Shown in pieces: positions 10,340-21,618 of a DNA stretch of 64,000 nt (position 1 is its first letter; each line of letters opens with the position of its first letter). Source of the stretch: Azolla caroliniana (taxonomy: Eukaryota; Polypodiophyta); assembly GCA_043228905.1 (NCBI GenBank), contig JBHGNT010000011.1, positions 8,246,001 through 8,310,000 of the forward strand, read 5' to 3'. The notes beneath the pieces are model-generated. The model searched no databases and was not told the origin of the DNA. It worked only from the letters and a program-made list of their open reading frames with translations. The position numbers and the translations under genes were made by a program.

Positions 10340-10786
10340 TAATTCTAAAAATTGTGCACTCACCCCACAATAGAGAGCAGCGAGTCACGAGTAATGAATA
10401 ACTCCCAGTGAGCGGCGATGAACAAGTAATGAATGATGAGCGGCAAGTGACGAGCAGCAAGCAGGGAACAATCAGCAAGTGACGTGCGACAATTAGTGAG
10501 TGACAATCAGCTAGCGACGAGCGGCAATTAACGAGTGACGAGCAGCAACCAACGAGTAGCATTTAGTGAGTGACGAGCAACAATCAACGATCAATTAGCA
10601 ACAATCAATGAGCGGCGATCAAGAGTCATAAGCAGCGATAAGTGGGTAGTGAGTAGTGAACAATGAACAGGTAGTAATGACCAACGAATAATAAGCAGCT
10701 GCTAGCGAACACTAAGGAAGGAGGAGCGAGCAACGAGCAATGAGGAGGGAGCAGCAAGCAGCGAGTCGCAAGTAGGAAATCAGACG
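10340..10786. repeat. degenerate minisatellite of GAGCAGCAA/GTGACGAGC words
   Basis: Short imperfect words such as GTGACGAGCAGCAA, GAGCGGCAATTAACGAG and GTGAGTGACAATCAGC follow each other for about 450 bases. Open frames here are translations of the repeat and not genes. It abuts the 3' tail of the LINE fragment at 10787. Confidence 0.65.
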
Positions 10787-11620
10787 ATAGAAAGAAAGAA
10801 AGATATATTAACATCTTCTAAGGCCAAAATTGGCCCATGAGACAATTGGTTTACAACAAAATGAGTATTTATCCAATCATCATAACTAAAATAAAATAAA
10901 GTAAAACTAGAACTTAAGCTAAAAGAGTTCTAGTAGTGTACAAAATGTGGTATACTCAATAAAGGAAGTGACTTTACACTAAGCCTAATTTTATTTCCAC
11001 CCAATCCTCTCAAAAAGAAGTGGGCGGTCAAAGGGTTTTGGTGTGGATGTGACCCGTGGTCCCAATGTGGAGAGTTCCCTAGCCATGGCTTCTGGGTGGT
11101 GTAGCTCACGTTCCCTTATTTTCATTATTGCTTCTACACCACGTCGAGTTTCTTTGAAACCCGGCACCCGAGGACGTCTGGTTCTTCTTTGGTTTTCCGC
11201 CTCATCAAGGGAAAGGCCGAGTGGTGCAGGTGTGTCGACATTCGTTGTCTCCCCCTGTCCCTGAAAAACTTTATTTGTTACATGTTGGTGAACATTAGCA
11301 ACATTATTGTCAACATTTTGTAATGTATTCTCTCTGTGTTGTTTTAGCTCTAGAATGTATTTGTCTAATTTCTTTATATATAGAGTATCTAATAGTTTGG
11401 GGAGGGTGGGAGAGGAACCAAGTATGTCTTGGTATTTTGCCCTTATCTTGGCGTAGGTTGGACACTTGCATGTAAAGTGATACTCATCCTCTATCTCTAT
11501 GTGGCATAACCTACAATCCTTTCCTCCCTCGGGACTCCATTAGTACGACCATTCTCAATCTCAAGTTGGTGAGATGATATTCTTAGTTGTCTAATGGCAA
11601 CCCTTAGTGCATGTGGTAGA
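10787..11620 (-). pseudogene. LINE fragment: C-terminal zinc-finger end of reverse transcriptase protein
   Basis: Read on the minus strand, RISSHQLEIENGR is followed by CRLCHIEIEDEYHFTCKCP, the C-x2-C...H...C-x-C zinc-finger end found in many LINE (non-LTR) reverse transcriptases. One base is missing between the two parts (about 11515). A tail of charged residues follows, then a 3' UTR containing GGCCAATTTTGGCC and a (TTTC)n tail at 10787-10805, as expected of a 5'-truncated LINE. The same 3' UTR pattern follows the LINE at 36893-38320, so both belong to one family. Confidence 0.65.
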
Positions 11621-11900
11621 AAAACAAAAAGGGGGGAAAGCAAAACACAAAAAGGGGGTAAAAAATGGGAAAGAGTAAGACTAAAGAAGAATACATAGAA
11701 AACTTTTATTTTACCTTTGTTTTTTACATAAAGTATATAAATAGCCGGTTCAAAACATATGAACTGGCTAGATTCCAATTCTTAAGAAAACTTGGGCGGA
11801 ATCAATTCCAACTGTCCCCCACCTTGGCCGACAAAAGTCCCGACCCAACCGGAACGATGACATTGTTCTTAGAACTTTGCCCAACACTGCTCAGTAGTAT

Positions 11901-12522
11901 TGTTCACCTAACAAAACAAGAAAAACAAGAATGAAAACAAAGACACATAGTTTTACGTGGAAAACCCTAAATGTGAAAAACCATGAGAGCTCCTCTAACT
12001 CCAAATATCACTATCTCAGGGAGTGTAGAAACAGATATCAAACTCCTTAGATCACTAGTGTAACACAAAGACATTCAAGGCCACAACCTTCACAAAATAA
12101 CTCTTCATCTCACAGTGTAGACAGAAAAACAGAAAACAGTAAAGATACAAAACAATAAAACGTGTCTTAGTTGCTCAACCAAAGTAGTCGTCAATCTAGA
12201 CAGATCCGACTCAGGTGCCACAACACCTACTAGGTCTTCAAACGCTTTGTCCTCTACTATGTTCGCTCTCTGGGTGTCTTCTTTTCTGTTAGAGGCTATG
12301 GAGTTGTCTTGCCCTAGTCCATATATATATATATATACACACACACATACATATTATTTACATTTTAGGCCTCGACCGATTTCAACGCTCTTAACTGTAA
12401 GCTGAAATGCCCATCAGCCAATATCTGGCTATTGAGTCTCAGTTGGCTTTTGGCACTTAGCGGGCTCCCAACCAGCTTTCAACCTTTTGGGCCCTAGCCG
12501 GCTTTCGGCCCTTCTCCCAACA
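11901..12522 (-). mobile_element. copia-like LTR, minus orientation
   Basis: On the minus strand the unit begins TGTTGGGAGAAGGGCCG (from 12522) and ends GTTAGGTGAACA. It contains CATGGTTTTTC and GGGTTTTCCACGTAAAAC, the block shared by the copia family A LTRs. A TA/CA dinucleotide run lies at 12326-12350. No matching target duplication was found and the sequence just left is only weakly like a primer-binding site, so this may be a 5' LTR of a lost element or a solo LTR. Confidence 0.5.
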
Positions 12523-12928
12523 CATAACAGAATATTTCAACCGAATGAGAATTCTATTAGATTAGACATATATCAGCAGCATATTCTGAATGTTATGACT
12601 GTTTTGCTTCCATTAATTTTTATTAACGTTTACTTTTATATATATATGCGTGCGTATATGTTATGTAAAATAAGCTCCTCACTTGACAAGTTTATCATGA
12701 CTATGACAGTAGCTCCTCAATGCTTGTTAATATGTTATGGATAGAAGAACGAAATTGTGGCGCCTAATCAATGAAACTGCCTTTTTAAAAATTAGGTCGC
12801 CACACAATAATAATAATAATAATAATAAGTAGCGGACGTTATCTGAATGCTAGGGTAGGGTTTGTCATTCTTTCTTGTCTTCTGTTAGTTCCCAGCTTGT
12901 ACGGTAGTAGTTATGCGGGATGTGCACA

Positions 12929-12970
<42 letters not shown>

Positions 12971-13708
12971 TCCACTGATTAAAATAATAAGCTGGCCACT
13001 CATTAAGTGATGCACGATTGCAGCTGTTTAAACTTTAAATCATTCATTAAAGTTAATGGCCGAAAATATGAATTTAAGTTAGTACGGCCGGCCATATTCT
13101 TTAATTTACAGTATGGTATCGATTGATATTGGCACTGACTGTGCTGTAACTTACTTAACTAGCACTTTGTTAATTAATTAAGTCATTGACTGTTCGTTCA
13201 CATTTGAGGATTAATTAAGCAAAACCCAACACCATGGTGATGAAATGTAGATTGAGTTGGTGAATGAGTGAGTTAATAATAATATGTTGCTGCTTTCTCA
13301 TGGATGGGTAGAGAAGATTGAAGATTGCTACGACTTCATGCATTGCATGGATCGTTCCCTCACAGCTTTAGGCCGCCTGACCTTCCTTACTCTCAAGCTT
13401 TGCTTGATGAGTTAGGCCATAAACGTTACATTCTTTTTTACTCGGCCAGGTCCTCCTCACTGTAACACAAATTTGGTGGAAGGGACAGGAGGACGTATAT
13501 CAATTCAGAAGAAGGTGGTATTCATGAATGAGTATGTATGTATGAGAGAGTATGCATTTATTTATTTATTTATTTATTGATAGATTGCATGCAGATGGTG
13601 AATAGTTTATTCATCAAGTAGGTAAGTGGGTAGGTAGGTAGGTGGACGGGTGTTTTTCTTTTCTGAAATTATCGCAATTACTACTACTAACGTTGAGTTG
13701 GGTCTGTG

Positions 13709-13745
<37 letters not shown>

Positions 13746-14130
13746 GTGTGTTTGGGCTTGGCAGCTGGCTGGATGGATGCCTGTTGTTATTTTTGTCTGC
13801 CAAGAGACTCTTCAAGCGTCTTAACCGCCCCTCCTCCTTTTTCACTTCACTAACTTCCAAAGTTTTTAAAAACATTAAAGGGAAAGCCAAGCCAAGCCAA
13901 GCCAAGCCTCCATCATCAATGCTTCTTTTTTTTTCCCATCCACGTACACACACACACACACAAAGACAGAGACAGAGACAGAGAGAAACGTACGTAAGTT
14001 CCCTTTTCTGGTTGTTGGACGGAGGAGGAGCTGCTGCTCCTGCTGCTATTACAAAGAACTTCAGAAGTCTAAACACACACACCATTACCTCCTCCTCCTG
14101 TTTGCTGAGCTGAGCTGAGCATCGCCATCA
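12523..14130. repeat. non-coding stretch rich in simple repeats
   Basis: No gene is supported. Simple repeats seen: (AAT)n at 12806-12831, (TA)n at about 12937-12967, (TTTA)n at 13557-13578, (GT)n at 13712-13744, (AAGCC)n at 13884-13905, (CA)n near 13947-13963, GACAGA words at 13966-13985 and (GCTGA)n at 14105-14120. The mix of pyrimidine-rich and purine-rich runs could be a promoter or 5' UTR, but no coding exon follows in either direction. Confidence 0.6.
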
Positions 14131-15887
14131 AATAAATTACGTTTCGTTTTACGGTAATCTGTTGAGGAAATATGTTGAGAATGTTTCAAAATTGAACCAG
14201 TTAATTCATTTGTAAGATGAATTCCGTATGTGCTCTCAGAAGGATAACGACAGCACAGCTGATATTCAATAGAACCCACACAAAACGGCTCCTCTTGTAC
14301 ACATTTATCTCGGGCCTGTACGCTTCACTCATTCATGCCCTTCTTTTATTTACAACTTGAATACCCAAATGGTACAAGATTCCTCCCATGCAGATGGCGG
14401 TACGTACACCCACAAGTAAAGCGTGGTGATTTTAAATCAATGTGGGCTTTATATCTTACCTACATACACATTTCCATATGTGTTAGAACTTAGTCCGTCC
14501 TCACCTCGAAAAGAGGAGTAAAGTTAGAAAAACATACATAATGTATGTCAAGACAAGTTCTCTTCTTACGCATTCAACATGATTCAACATAATCTCCAAT
14601 CTCTAGTGTCGTTATACTCTACCAAGATCGTCTAAATGAAGTGATATAACGCCAATATTGGATAGTGTACATACAATCAATGGGCCCACTATGGTTTTTG
14701 ATCCTTCATCACTATAGTTTTGCTCATAAATGAATTGATATAACTTCAAGTAATAGTACAAGCTTAAAAAATGACTTAGTGGTGAATCTCTACCCATCTT
14801 TGTTAAATTTCCAAATTTAACATTCGTTATGTATGTACTGGTGAGGCCAAGTGTAAAGATGTCGAACGTACACCTACTAGTGACTAGAGCATTTAAGCAT
14901 ATTATTTACACATTGCTAAGAAATGCGGATAAAATTTGTGTTAACATTGTTAGAATAGAATACATAATAAAATCACAACAGATAAGGGTCATTTAATCAT
15001 TGATGTATTAAATGAGATATTTGAATGTACAAATGACACATGCATAGACATATCTTGTTTTCTTAAACATCAATTAATTGTAATTAGAAAGTCACATTGG
15101 GTTGGATAATTTGTTTCTCTTTGCAGTTTACTACACAAAAGGAAAGTTCATATTCACATCCCAACCATGATGTTATATCCTAGGGAATGTCTACAACTTG
15201 CTTTGTTCACTCTATGAGATCACTCAATGGTTCATCATCGACAACAATCATGTCAATGTTGATCACATTGGGAACCGGCCTACATACCTATTTTACATGC
15301 AAAGTTGTTCACTAGCAATTGATTCCCTAGTGTCAAAGTTTCTCCGACGATGTAGTGCCATGTTAGTTTTTGTATTCTAATGACTCATTCATAATTAAAA
15401 ACAAAGAGTAGTACCCTTGCCATGTCTTGATTCCCCAACAAATTGATCATGAAGATGTACAATAATATAAACTAGTTGTAGTGATCAACTATGGTTTGGT
15501 TTAGTTTGGGAGTCTCAAACTCAAACAATTTCTAACTAAATTGTTCACACGAAAATGCAGGTGTGCATTTTAGATGTAAGCGAGACGAATGGGTTCTTGA
15601 ACAAGAGAGAATTGGTTGTCTCAAGTGTTGCATTCATGTATTTGAAATACTTGCAAGATGTAAGCTTTAATGCTCAATTTCATTCTTGAAAACATTTCAT
15701 TTTAACTTCCTAGACTACATGTGTGATAAACCTAAAATATGGGGTTCTCAAAAGGAACCCAAAACACTGTGGGGAGAAAATATATCAAGACAAAAACTTT
15801 GATTAATTATGATTAACACTTAATTATACCTATAAGAAGGTTTTTTTCAAGCTCCTTGTAGCCAACTAAGATTAAAGAGAGAGCAAG
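14131..15887. other. intergenic, nothing recognised
   Basis: AT-rich unique-looking DNA with stops in all frames. I see no RNA gene, element end or conserved coding motif. Confidence 0.5.
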
Positions 15888-16179
15888 TGTTGAGAATCAA
15901 ACTCAACTTCCCTTGTGTGGGAACACACTCTAGGAATAGCCGCCAAGTGTGTGAACAACTTTGTATCATAACTCATGTGTCATAGAACTTCACTTTTATA
16001 ACACATACTTAATAGGTAGGGTAGTTAAGTCTCCAAGAGGTAGTAAGATAGTGTAAAGAGAAGGTGAATATATAAGCACCTTCTCCTTTCCTTTGTAATG
16101 TTGTTGGTTGTTGTTATTCTTGAATACATAGTTTTCTTAGTTTCTATCTATCTTGTGTGTGTGTGTGTGTGTGTGTGTG

Positions 16180-16223
<44 letters not shown>

Positions 16224-16276
16224 ATACATACATACATTTATTCCATTGCACAGAATCATACACTCGATTCTTTTCA
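15888..16276 (+). mobile_element. 5' LTR of a copia fragment, with a TG/TC/CA microsatellite
   Basis: It starts TGTTGAGAATC and ends CTTTTCA, directly before TGGTATATGAGC (16277), a diverged initiator-Met primer-binding site. Within it (GT)n, (CT)n and (CA)n follow one another from about 16153 to 16224. Gag follows at 16429. Its start matches the minus-strand LTR at 18610-19029, so both are one copia family. Confidence 0.75.
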
Positions 16277-16428
16277 TGGTATATGAGCAATTTGGTAGCT
16301 CGATCTAAGCTCATCAGCATGTTCTGTGCCTGTGTTGACGTTTAAGAAGAACCAGCCAATCGCTATCGTAGCAATGCTACATAGTTCGTATCACAAAGAA
16401 GAAAACGAAGAAACCCGTAGAAAAATAG

Positions 16429-17250
16429 GTGACCATCATGAACACTCAGATGGGAAGCTCTCTCCCTAGTGAGAAACAATTTTGCATCTTGGGAATACAA
16501 GATGCACCAATACCTTGTCGGCCAAGGCTATTGAAGTTATATCGAAGAAGCACAAGAAAAAACTCAACCCAACACACGTCGATTACCCAACATGGGAGCA
16601 AGCAGCAAACCATGTGTTGTATTGCTTCGCATCATGCATTCACGATCACATGCTCGACTATATCCGAGAGGCCAAGAAGCTGAAGGAAGCTCGGGGGAAC
16701 CTTAAGAAGATCTTCATGGCCAACACAACTGCACGTAAACTTCAACTCCGCCAAGAGTTAAATAGCATCCAACAAAGGGATAAGTCGATTGCAAGCTACA
16801 CCTTGAAGATCAAGGAGTTGTGTGATTCCCTTGGCTCGATCCATGTTAATATTGACAACGATAAAATGGTGCAAATATGTCTCAACAACCTAGTACCTCG
16901 GTTTGGCACAATAAGGTCGGTCGTCCTCGCAAGGGAGATTCTTCCCTCCTTCTTCGATCTCCAATTGATGCTATTGGTCGAAGAAAATCGTGTTCGAATG
17001 AGGAGAGATGTATCGGAAGGACACATGCTCTATTCAAATTCAGATGGAGGAAGGGGACGCGACCATGGAAGAAGAGGTCGATTCGGCCAAGGTGGAAACA
17101 ACCAAGGATAGCCCCACGAATAGAACTTCTACTATTGACAAGATGTTGCAAACATGTGAGGGATGTTTTGTAGACGGGGAAGCCATCATGCCAGACCAAG
17201 CCAATAGAACTATTCATTGGTCGAAGAAAGAGTATGATCCAGAGGCGGAG
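16429..17250 (+). pseudogene. copia gag fragment
   Basis: ATG at 16438/16450 gives MGSSLPSEK, then after a small deletion another frame gives SWEYKMHQYLVGQG-type sequence, typical of the N-terminus of copia Gag. Next come DYPTWEQAANHVLYCF, ARGNLKKIF, KLQLRQELNSIQQ and SIASYTLKIKELCDSLGSI, the UBN2/gag-polypeptide pattern. A broken zinc knuckle remnant (HHAR) lies near 17180. The element ends soon after, with no protease, integrase or RT. Two or more frameshifts make it non-functional. A better-kept relative is the minus-strand gag at 36708. Confidence 0.8.
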
Positions 17251-17306
17251 GTGTGAACCGGAGGCCGGAATATAATAGATTATTATAGAGAAAATGTATT
17301 AACAAG

Positions 17307-17868
17307 TGTTAGGAATATGTCCCTCCAATGGGAGGAGCCGACAGTCGAAGACAAGGAGTAGTTGACGGTCGAAGACAAGGCCGAATAGATAGTCAACATA
17401 GGAGTCAGATGGTCAAATCAACTAGTCGACCAATCGGCTCATTGACTGCTATTGTTACTAGGATAATAATAGTAATAGTAAGGGGGATTACTTTTGTAAA
17501 TAACCCATATGGTGTTGAGGTATAAATACCTCTAGGAAAAAACTTTTAGATGTGTAGAACAATGTAGTTGTAGAGAAGTGTGCAATAAAGAGAAGAGAGA
17601 GAGCGTGTGAGCGGCGCCATAGCTAAAATAGACTACACGCCAAGAGCCTTGTGTGGCTGATACACTCTGATCACATAATGTGTTGTATTTTGCTCTGACT
17701 TGTACATTTTGGTATAGTGAAACATCTGTTGCCCATGGTTTTTCCCTTCTAGGGTTTTCCACGTAAACCTGTGTATAGTGCATACTTTGTTCATTTTGTT
17801 GTTTCTTTGTTTCCGTGCGTTGTGTCTTTCAACATATCTTTCGTAGTTTGAAGATCTGAATTCCATCA
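17307..17868 (+). mobile_element. copia 5' LTR
   Basis: It starts TGTTAGGAATATGTCCC and ends CCATCA. TCTGGTATCAAAGC follows at once, a primer-binding site of the initiator-Met type, then a gag start at 17897. It contains the CCATGGTTTTTCCC and GGGTTTTCCACGTAAAC block of the family A LTRs. Confidence 0.75.
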
Positions 17869-17896
17869 ATCTGGTATCAAAGCTCCGAGGTGAAAG

Positions 17897-18268
17897 ATGG
17901 AAGGAGGTGTGAGTGGTTTCCCAAGAATGATGTTCCTGAACTCGCACAACTATGCAGACTGGAAGATCAAGATGGAAGATCTTCTCATTGTCAAATATCT
18001 TTACAAGCCCATCGATAGAGAACAAATACCCACTGGGTTGTTAGAGTTTGACTGGAAACTCTTGAACAGGAAGGTTGTGGCCACAATCAGGCAATGTGTA
18101 GATGTTAGTGTCTTTCAGCATGTGGTGAACAACACAAATGCCTACGAGATGTGGGAAAAGTTGTTAGGCCTCTACAAGAGAAAGAATTCCCTGAACAAGA
18201 CATCTTTGATGAGGAAGATCATATGACTGAAGTAGAAGGAAGAAGAAAGTATTGTGGAAAACATAAGC
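17897..18268 (+). pseudogene. copia gag N-terminal fragment
   Basis: ATG at 17897 opens a frame with FLNSHNYADWKIKMEDLL and NNTNAYEMWEKLLGLYKRK, hallmark copia Gag sequence (family A). A TGA at 18224 is followed in frame by KEEESIVENI. It breaks off at about 18268, where the opposite-strand copia begins; no target duplication is visible at the join. Confidence 0.75.
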
Positions 18269-18430
18269 ACCATGTTGGGTAGTCGGTGTTCTTTGGGTTG
18301 GGTCGATTTTCTTGAGCGCCGTTGATGTAGCTCCAATGCCCTTGGCCGACAAGGTATTGGTTCATCTTGTACTCCCAAGATGAATAATTGCTCCGGTCTA
18401 GCTTTTCACTAGGGAGCGAGCTACCCATTT
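18229..18430 (-). pseudogene. copia gag N-terminal fragment, minus strand
   Basis: From ATG at 18428 the frame gives MGSSLPSEKLD, SSWEYKMNQYLVGQGHWSYI and KNTDYPTW, the same family as the fragment at 16429. Its primer-binding site and 5' LTR lie to the right (18596-19029). It is cut at about 18270 by the join to the + strand copia. Confidence 0.75.
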
Positions 18431-18609
18431 GTGTGTTAGTTTTGTTGTAATGTCATCCCTTTTGTCTTTTATTCCTTTGGTCACGTACACGTGCTACGTA
18501 GCGGCATTATGGTAGCCGATAACTGGATTTTGTCATCGGCGTCTCGAACACACCAATCACGGAGTCAAGTGGGCTTAGTGGATTTTCTAAACCACACACT
18601 CTAATACCA

Positions 18610-19029
18610 TGTTAAGAATTTTAGGTAACTAATTAAGCAAGGGTTAATTAGTACCTAATTATGTGATTAAGTTAAGCTAAGAGAAATATTAAGTGATTTG
18701 TGTGTGTGTGTGTGTGAGAGGAAGAGAGAGAGAAGTACATTTATGAACAACAGAAGATGGGGGATGATTAACTCTATATTAAATTAGCATTATCATCATC
18801 AAATACAAAAATACCTACAATGAGGTATATATAGATCTCATGTGCAAGGGTGCACATGTGTGAGGAGAATATAGGTACAAAGGTGTAACTCATATATTAA
18901 ATGTACTTGGGAGTGGAGGACCTAGAATATCCCACTTAAGTACTAGGACTTAAGGCGTTATAGTCAACACTTCTAATTAGATTCTATCTGACTAACTGAC
19001 TAAACTAAGTTGAGCTTGATCTCTCAACA
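18610..19029 (-). mobile_element. 5' LTR of the minus-strand copia fragment
   Basis: On the minus strand it begins TGTTGAGAGATC and ends TTCTTAACA, followed by TGGTATTAGAGTG (18609-18597), a variant initiator-Met primer-binding site. It sits inside a family B LTR remnant, whose end continues at 19030. Confidence 0.75.
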
Positions 19030-19130
19030 ATTCATAACTAGATTCGTCTCAAATTCCTTCTCCTCCTAGTCCAAAACCTCGGTGGTTTCCACCCAACTCA
19101 TCCAACGATCCAGCGCCGAAAGGCATGACA
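19030..19130 (+). mobile_element. 3'-terminal fragment of a family B LTR
   Basis: The last 100 bases (CCTCCTAGTCCAAAACC ... GGCATGACA) match the ends of the family B LTRs at 45596 and 59059. It interrupts a copia RT frame that resumes at 19131 (AFL-x-DDLEEQVYMVQPP). The rest of this LTR is lost. Confidence 0.7.
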
Positions 19131-19556
19131 ACGCGTTCCTATAAGACGACCTTGAGGAACAAGTATATATGGTTCAACCTCCCGCATTTCAATTGTAGAT
19201 GAACAAGTCAGTGGTTTGCCAGCTAAGGAAGTCCCTTTACAGACTAAAGCAAGTCCCCTATGCTTGGAATGTCAAGATTATGTAACACCTACGTGAGATA
19301 GGATTTCATTCATCAAACTCTAACTCTTCATTGTTCATCCGAAAAGGTAGGCATGGGCCGGTATGCATTCTGTTATATGTAGATGACTTGGTCCTCACCG
19401 ACACCGACCTTGATGAAATCGGTTACATCAAATCTCAATTGTCTTTGAGGTGAACGACATGGGCGACCTTCACTAATTCCTTAGGATCGAAGTGATCCGA
19501 ACCCCGGACGACATATTGATGAATCAGAGACACTATGTCTTGAATATGTTGTACAT
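19131..19556 (+). pseudogene. old copia (X): reverse transcriptase fragment
   Basis: The frames read DLEEQVYMVQPP, SLYRLKQVPYAWNVKI, SNSSLFIRKG and LLYVDDLVL, the copia RT palm with an intact YVDD box, then MGDLH and VIRTPDDILMNQRHYVLNML. Stops and one frameshift occur. The frame is cut at 19561 by the copia at 19562-29833 and resumes at about 29839. Confidence 0.75.
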
Positions 19557-19561
19557 ATTTG

Positions 19562-20133
19562 TGTTGGGAAATCGGTCCCTCCGGATGGGATCCGGTTATG
19601 AATGAAGAGGACCCGGTGAGAACAAGAAGAGATCCAGAAACCGGATCGGGTGGACCCGGTGAGAACCGGAAGAAATCCGGAAACCGGATCGCATGGACCC
19701 GGTGAGAATCGGAAGAGAAGACATATTTGTAAATATGTTTTGAGTAAGCCTATTGAGGCTATATTTGTAAATAGCCCTAAGTTCATATAACTATGAATAT
19801 GACTTAGGACAATCACTTGGTATGTTGTTGTCTTACTGTTGTAACTTTTGTATAGAGAGCTACAAAGAGAGAGAGATACAGAGCGATACTCTGTTGTAAC
19901 CGCCGCTTGGTGAAAAAACAGAGCTTGAGGTCATTGCCTCTGAGTCTCTAATTGTACCCTTTTTCTTCATAGTGATAGTTGGAGTCTGTGGGCTCCCGTG
20001 GTTTTTCCCATTCAGGGTTTTCCACGTAAACATCCTGTGTAATCTCAATTTCCCATTTCTGTGTCTTTCCTTCTCATTGAAGTGATTCAAGACTCAGTTG
20101 TGGCCGAGTAGTATTCCACGCTATTTCCTTTTA
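19562..20133 (+). repeat. 5' LTR of copia A2
   Basis: 572 bp, TGTTGGGAAATCG to TTTTA (the usual CA end is TA here). It carries GACCCGGTGAGAACCGGAAG repeats, then CTCCCGTGGTTTTTCCC and GGGTTTTCCACGTAAAC. Confidence 0.85.
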
Positions 20134-20162
20134 ATCTGATATCAGAGCGAACAACATAGGAA

Positions 20163-21045
20163 ATGGAAGAATCGTTCGATGGCATATTCAAGCTCACTGG
20201 TTCCAACTACTTAGTGTGGAAGTCGAAGATGAGGGATATGCTGGTGGTTAAAGATCTTTGGTTGCCGGTCCAGTTCAGGGACAAGAGATCGAATAAGATC
20301 GACGCCATAGTGTGGGAGGTGATGCACATGAAGACGACGGCATACATCCAGTGCTTCAACGACATGAGCCTGTACAACAACTTCAATGAAGAGAGCAAGG
20401 CTCATGAACTCTAGGAGAAGATCGGCATCATGTTCCAGAACAACAATGTTGTTAATCTGGTTTCAGTATTGTGGAAGCTATCGAGGCTCCGGTACGAGGA
20501 CAACTCCATTATGGCGGAGCACATGAATGCCTTCCAGGGACTTATCCACAAGGCAACCTCGTTGGAAGTACCTCTTGCCGATGAGGTACTCGCATTACTC
20601 CTACTCGGTTCCCTCTCGGATAACTGGGAGACATTAGTTGTCATGTTGGGCAACACTGGGTAAAATCAAGCTTGCTAGATGAAGAAGCTCGTCGGAAGGA
20701 CCGGGAGACCAGAACCGATCCGAAGGCCTTGGCAATGGAAGATGACCACAACCGGGAAAGAGGTCAATATCGGAGTCCCCAGAATCGGGACAAGTTGGGG
20801 ACGAGGTCGAAGTCAAGGGGGAGGCCTACTTGCTTGTATTGTGGGAAGCCGGGGCACTTCCAGAAAGAACTGTCGGCATTTCCGAAAAGAGAAAGGAACC
20901 AAAAGTACCAATTCGAAGAAGGGTTCGGACCGGACCGGTTCGAACTGGAAAGGGTCGGATCGGAAGGGAACATCGACGATCGCAACAAGTGAAGAAGAAA
21001 TGATGCTCATTACCGAGGAGAATGAGTTAAACCTTCTCGATGACG
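20163..21045 (+). pseudogene. copia A2 gag (broken)
   Basis: ATG 20163 opens MEESFDGIFKLTGSNYLVW and KMRDMLVVKDLW, classical copia Gag. A TAG at 20412 interrupts it; the next part gives MAEHMNAFQGLIHKATSLE and LLLLGSLSDNWETL. A zinc knuckle starts CLYCGKPGHF at about 20829, but a frameshift moves its last Cys (NCRHF) to another frame. The frame then reaches EENELNLLDDET at 21049, where A1 is inserted. Confidence 0.8.
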
Positions 21046-21049
21046 AGAC

Positions 21050-21332
21050 TGTTACACTTGCGTGTTCCTCTAGTAGCTTTGATGTGAACCATTTACCCTA
21101 TACATGGGCACTTTTTACTCTAGTGCTGGCTAGAGGTTTTTTCCCCATGTTACCACATACATGAGTCACTCATATGTGGTGGTACTTAGTACTTAGGGAT
21201 ATATATTTCAGCTCCTATTTTTTTTAGGAACATTCATCAATAGAGAGCTATTCCAGCCATTGCCTTCCTTGTGTGAGTGCTTCTTTCTTTGAGCTTCTTG
21301 TGTGTTTCCCACTCTTCCTCACATACCCAACA
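21050..21332 (+). promoter_or_regulatory. 5' LTR of copia A1 (promoter and polyadenylation region)
   Basis: 283 bp, TGTTACACTTGCG to ACCCAACA. The LTR must supply promoter and RNA ends; GATATATATTTC at about 21199 is a TATA-like candidate. Confidence 0.75.
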
Positions 21333-21334
21333 GT

Positions 21335-21347
21335 GGTATCAGAGCCA
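21335..21347 (+). other. primer-binding site of copia A1
   Basis: TGGTATCAGAGCC, two bases behind the 5' LTR, is the standard plant complement of the initiator-Met tRNA 3' end. Confidence 0.9.
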
Positions 21348-21618
21348 AGTTCTTCATCCTCTCCATCTTCGGTTGTCCGCATCGCGGTGTCGCGGCGCGC
21401 GCGCACTTTTCATTGTGCAAATCAACTTCCGAATATAGAGAAGTGTATTTCAGCACTTGTAGCGCATTTTCAGCAGGTACCTTGCTGTTTTACCCCCATT
21501 TCGAAGCCGTTCGTGTAGTCGAAATCGTCATCCGAGTGATAGTTTGTGAGCTGCATTTTCAGCACTCATTTCCGATTTGTTGAGGTAATATTTTACCACT
21601 TTCTTGTTCTTTGGTAAA

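Noticed and set aside
10251-10814. Leu/Ser-rich minus-strand open frames
   Set aside because: They are translations of the degenerate minisatellite.
11043-11264. 73-residue + strand frame
   Set aside because: Antisense to the LINE C-terminal tail, which has recognisable zinc-finger sequence upstream in its own frame.
13687-14113. Open frames of 60-135 residues on both strands
   Set aside because: They translate (GT)n, (CA)n, (AAGCC)n and GACAGA repeats; composition is purely repeat-driven.
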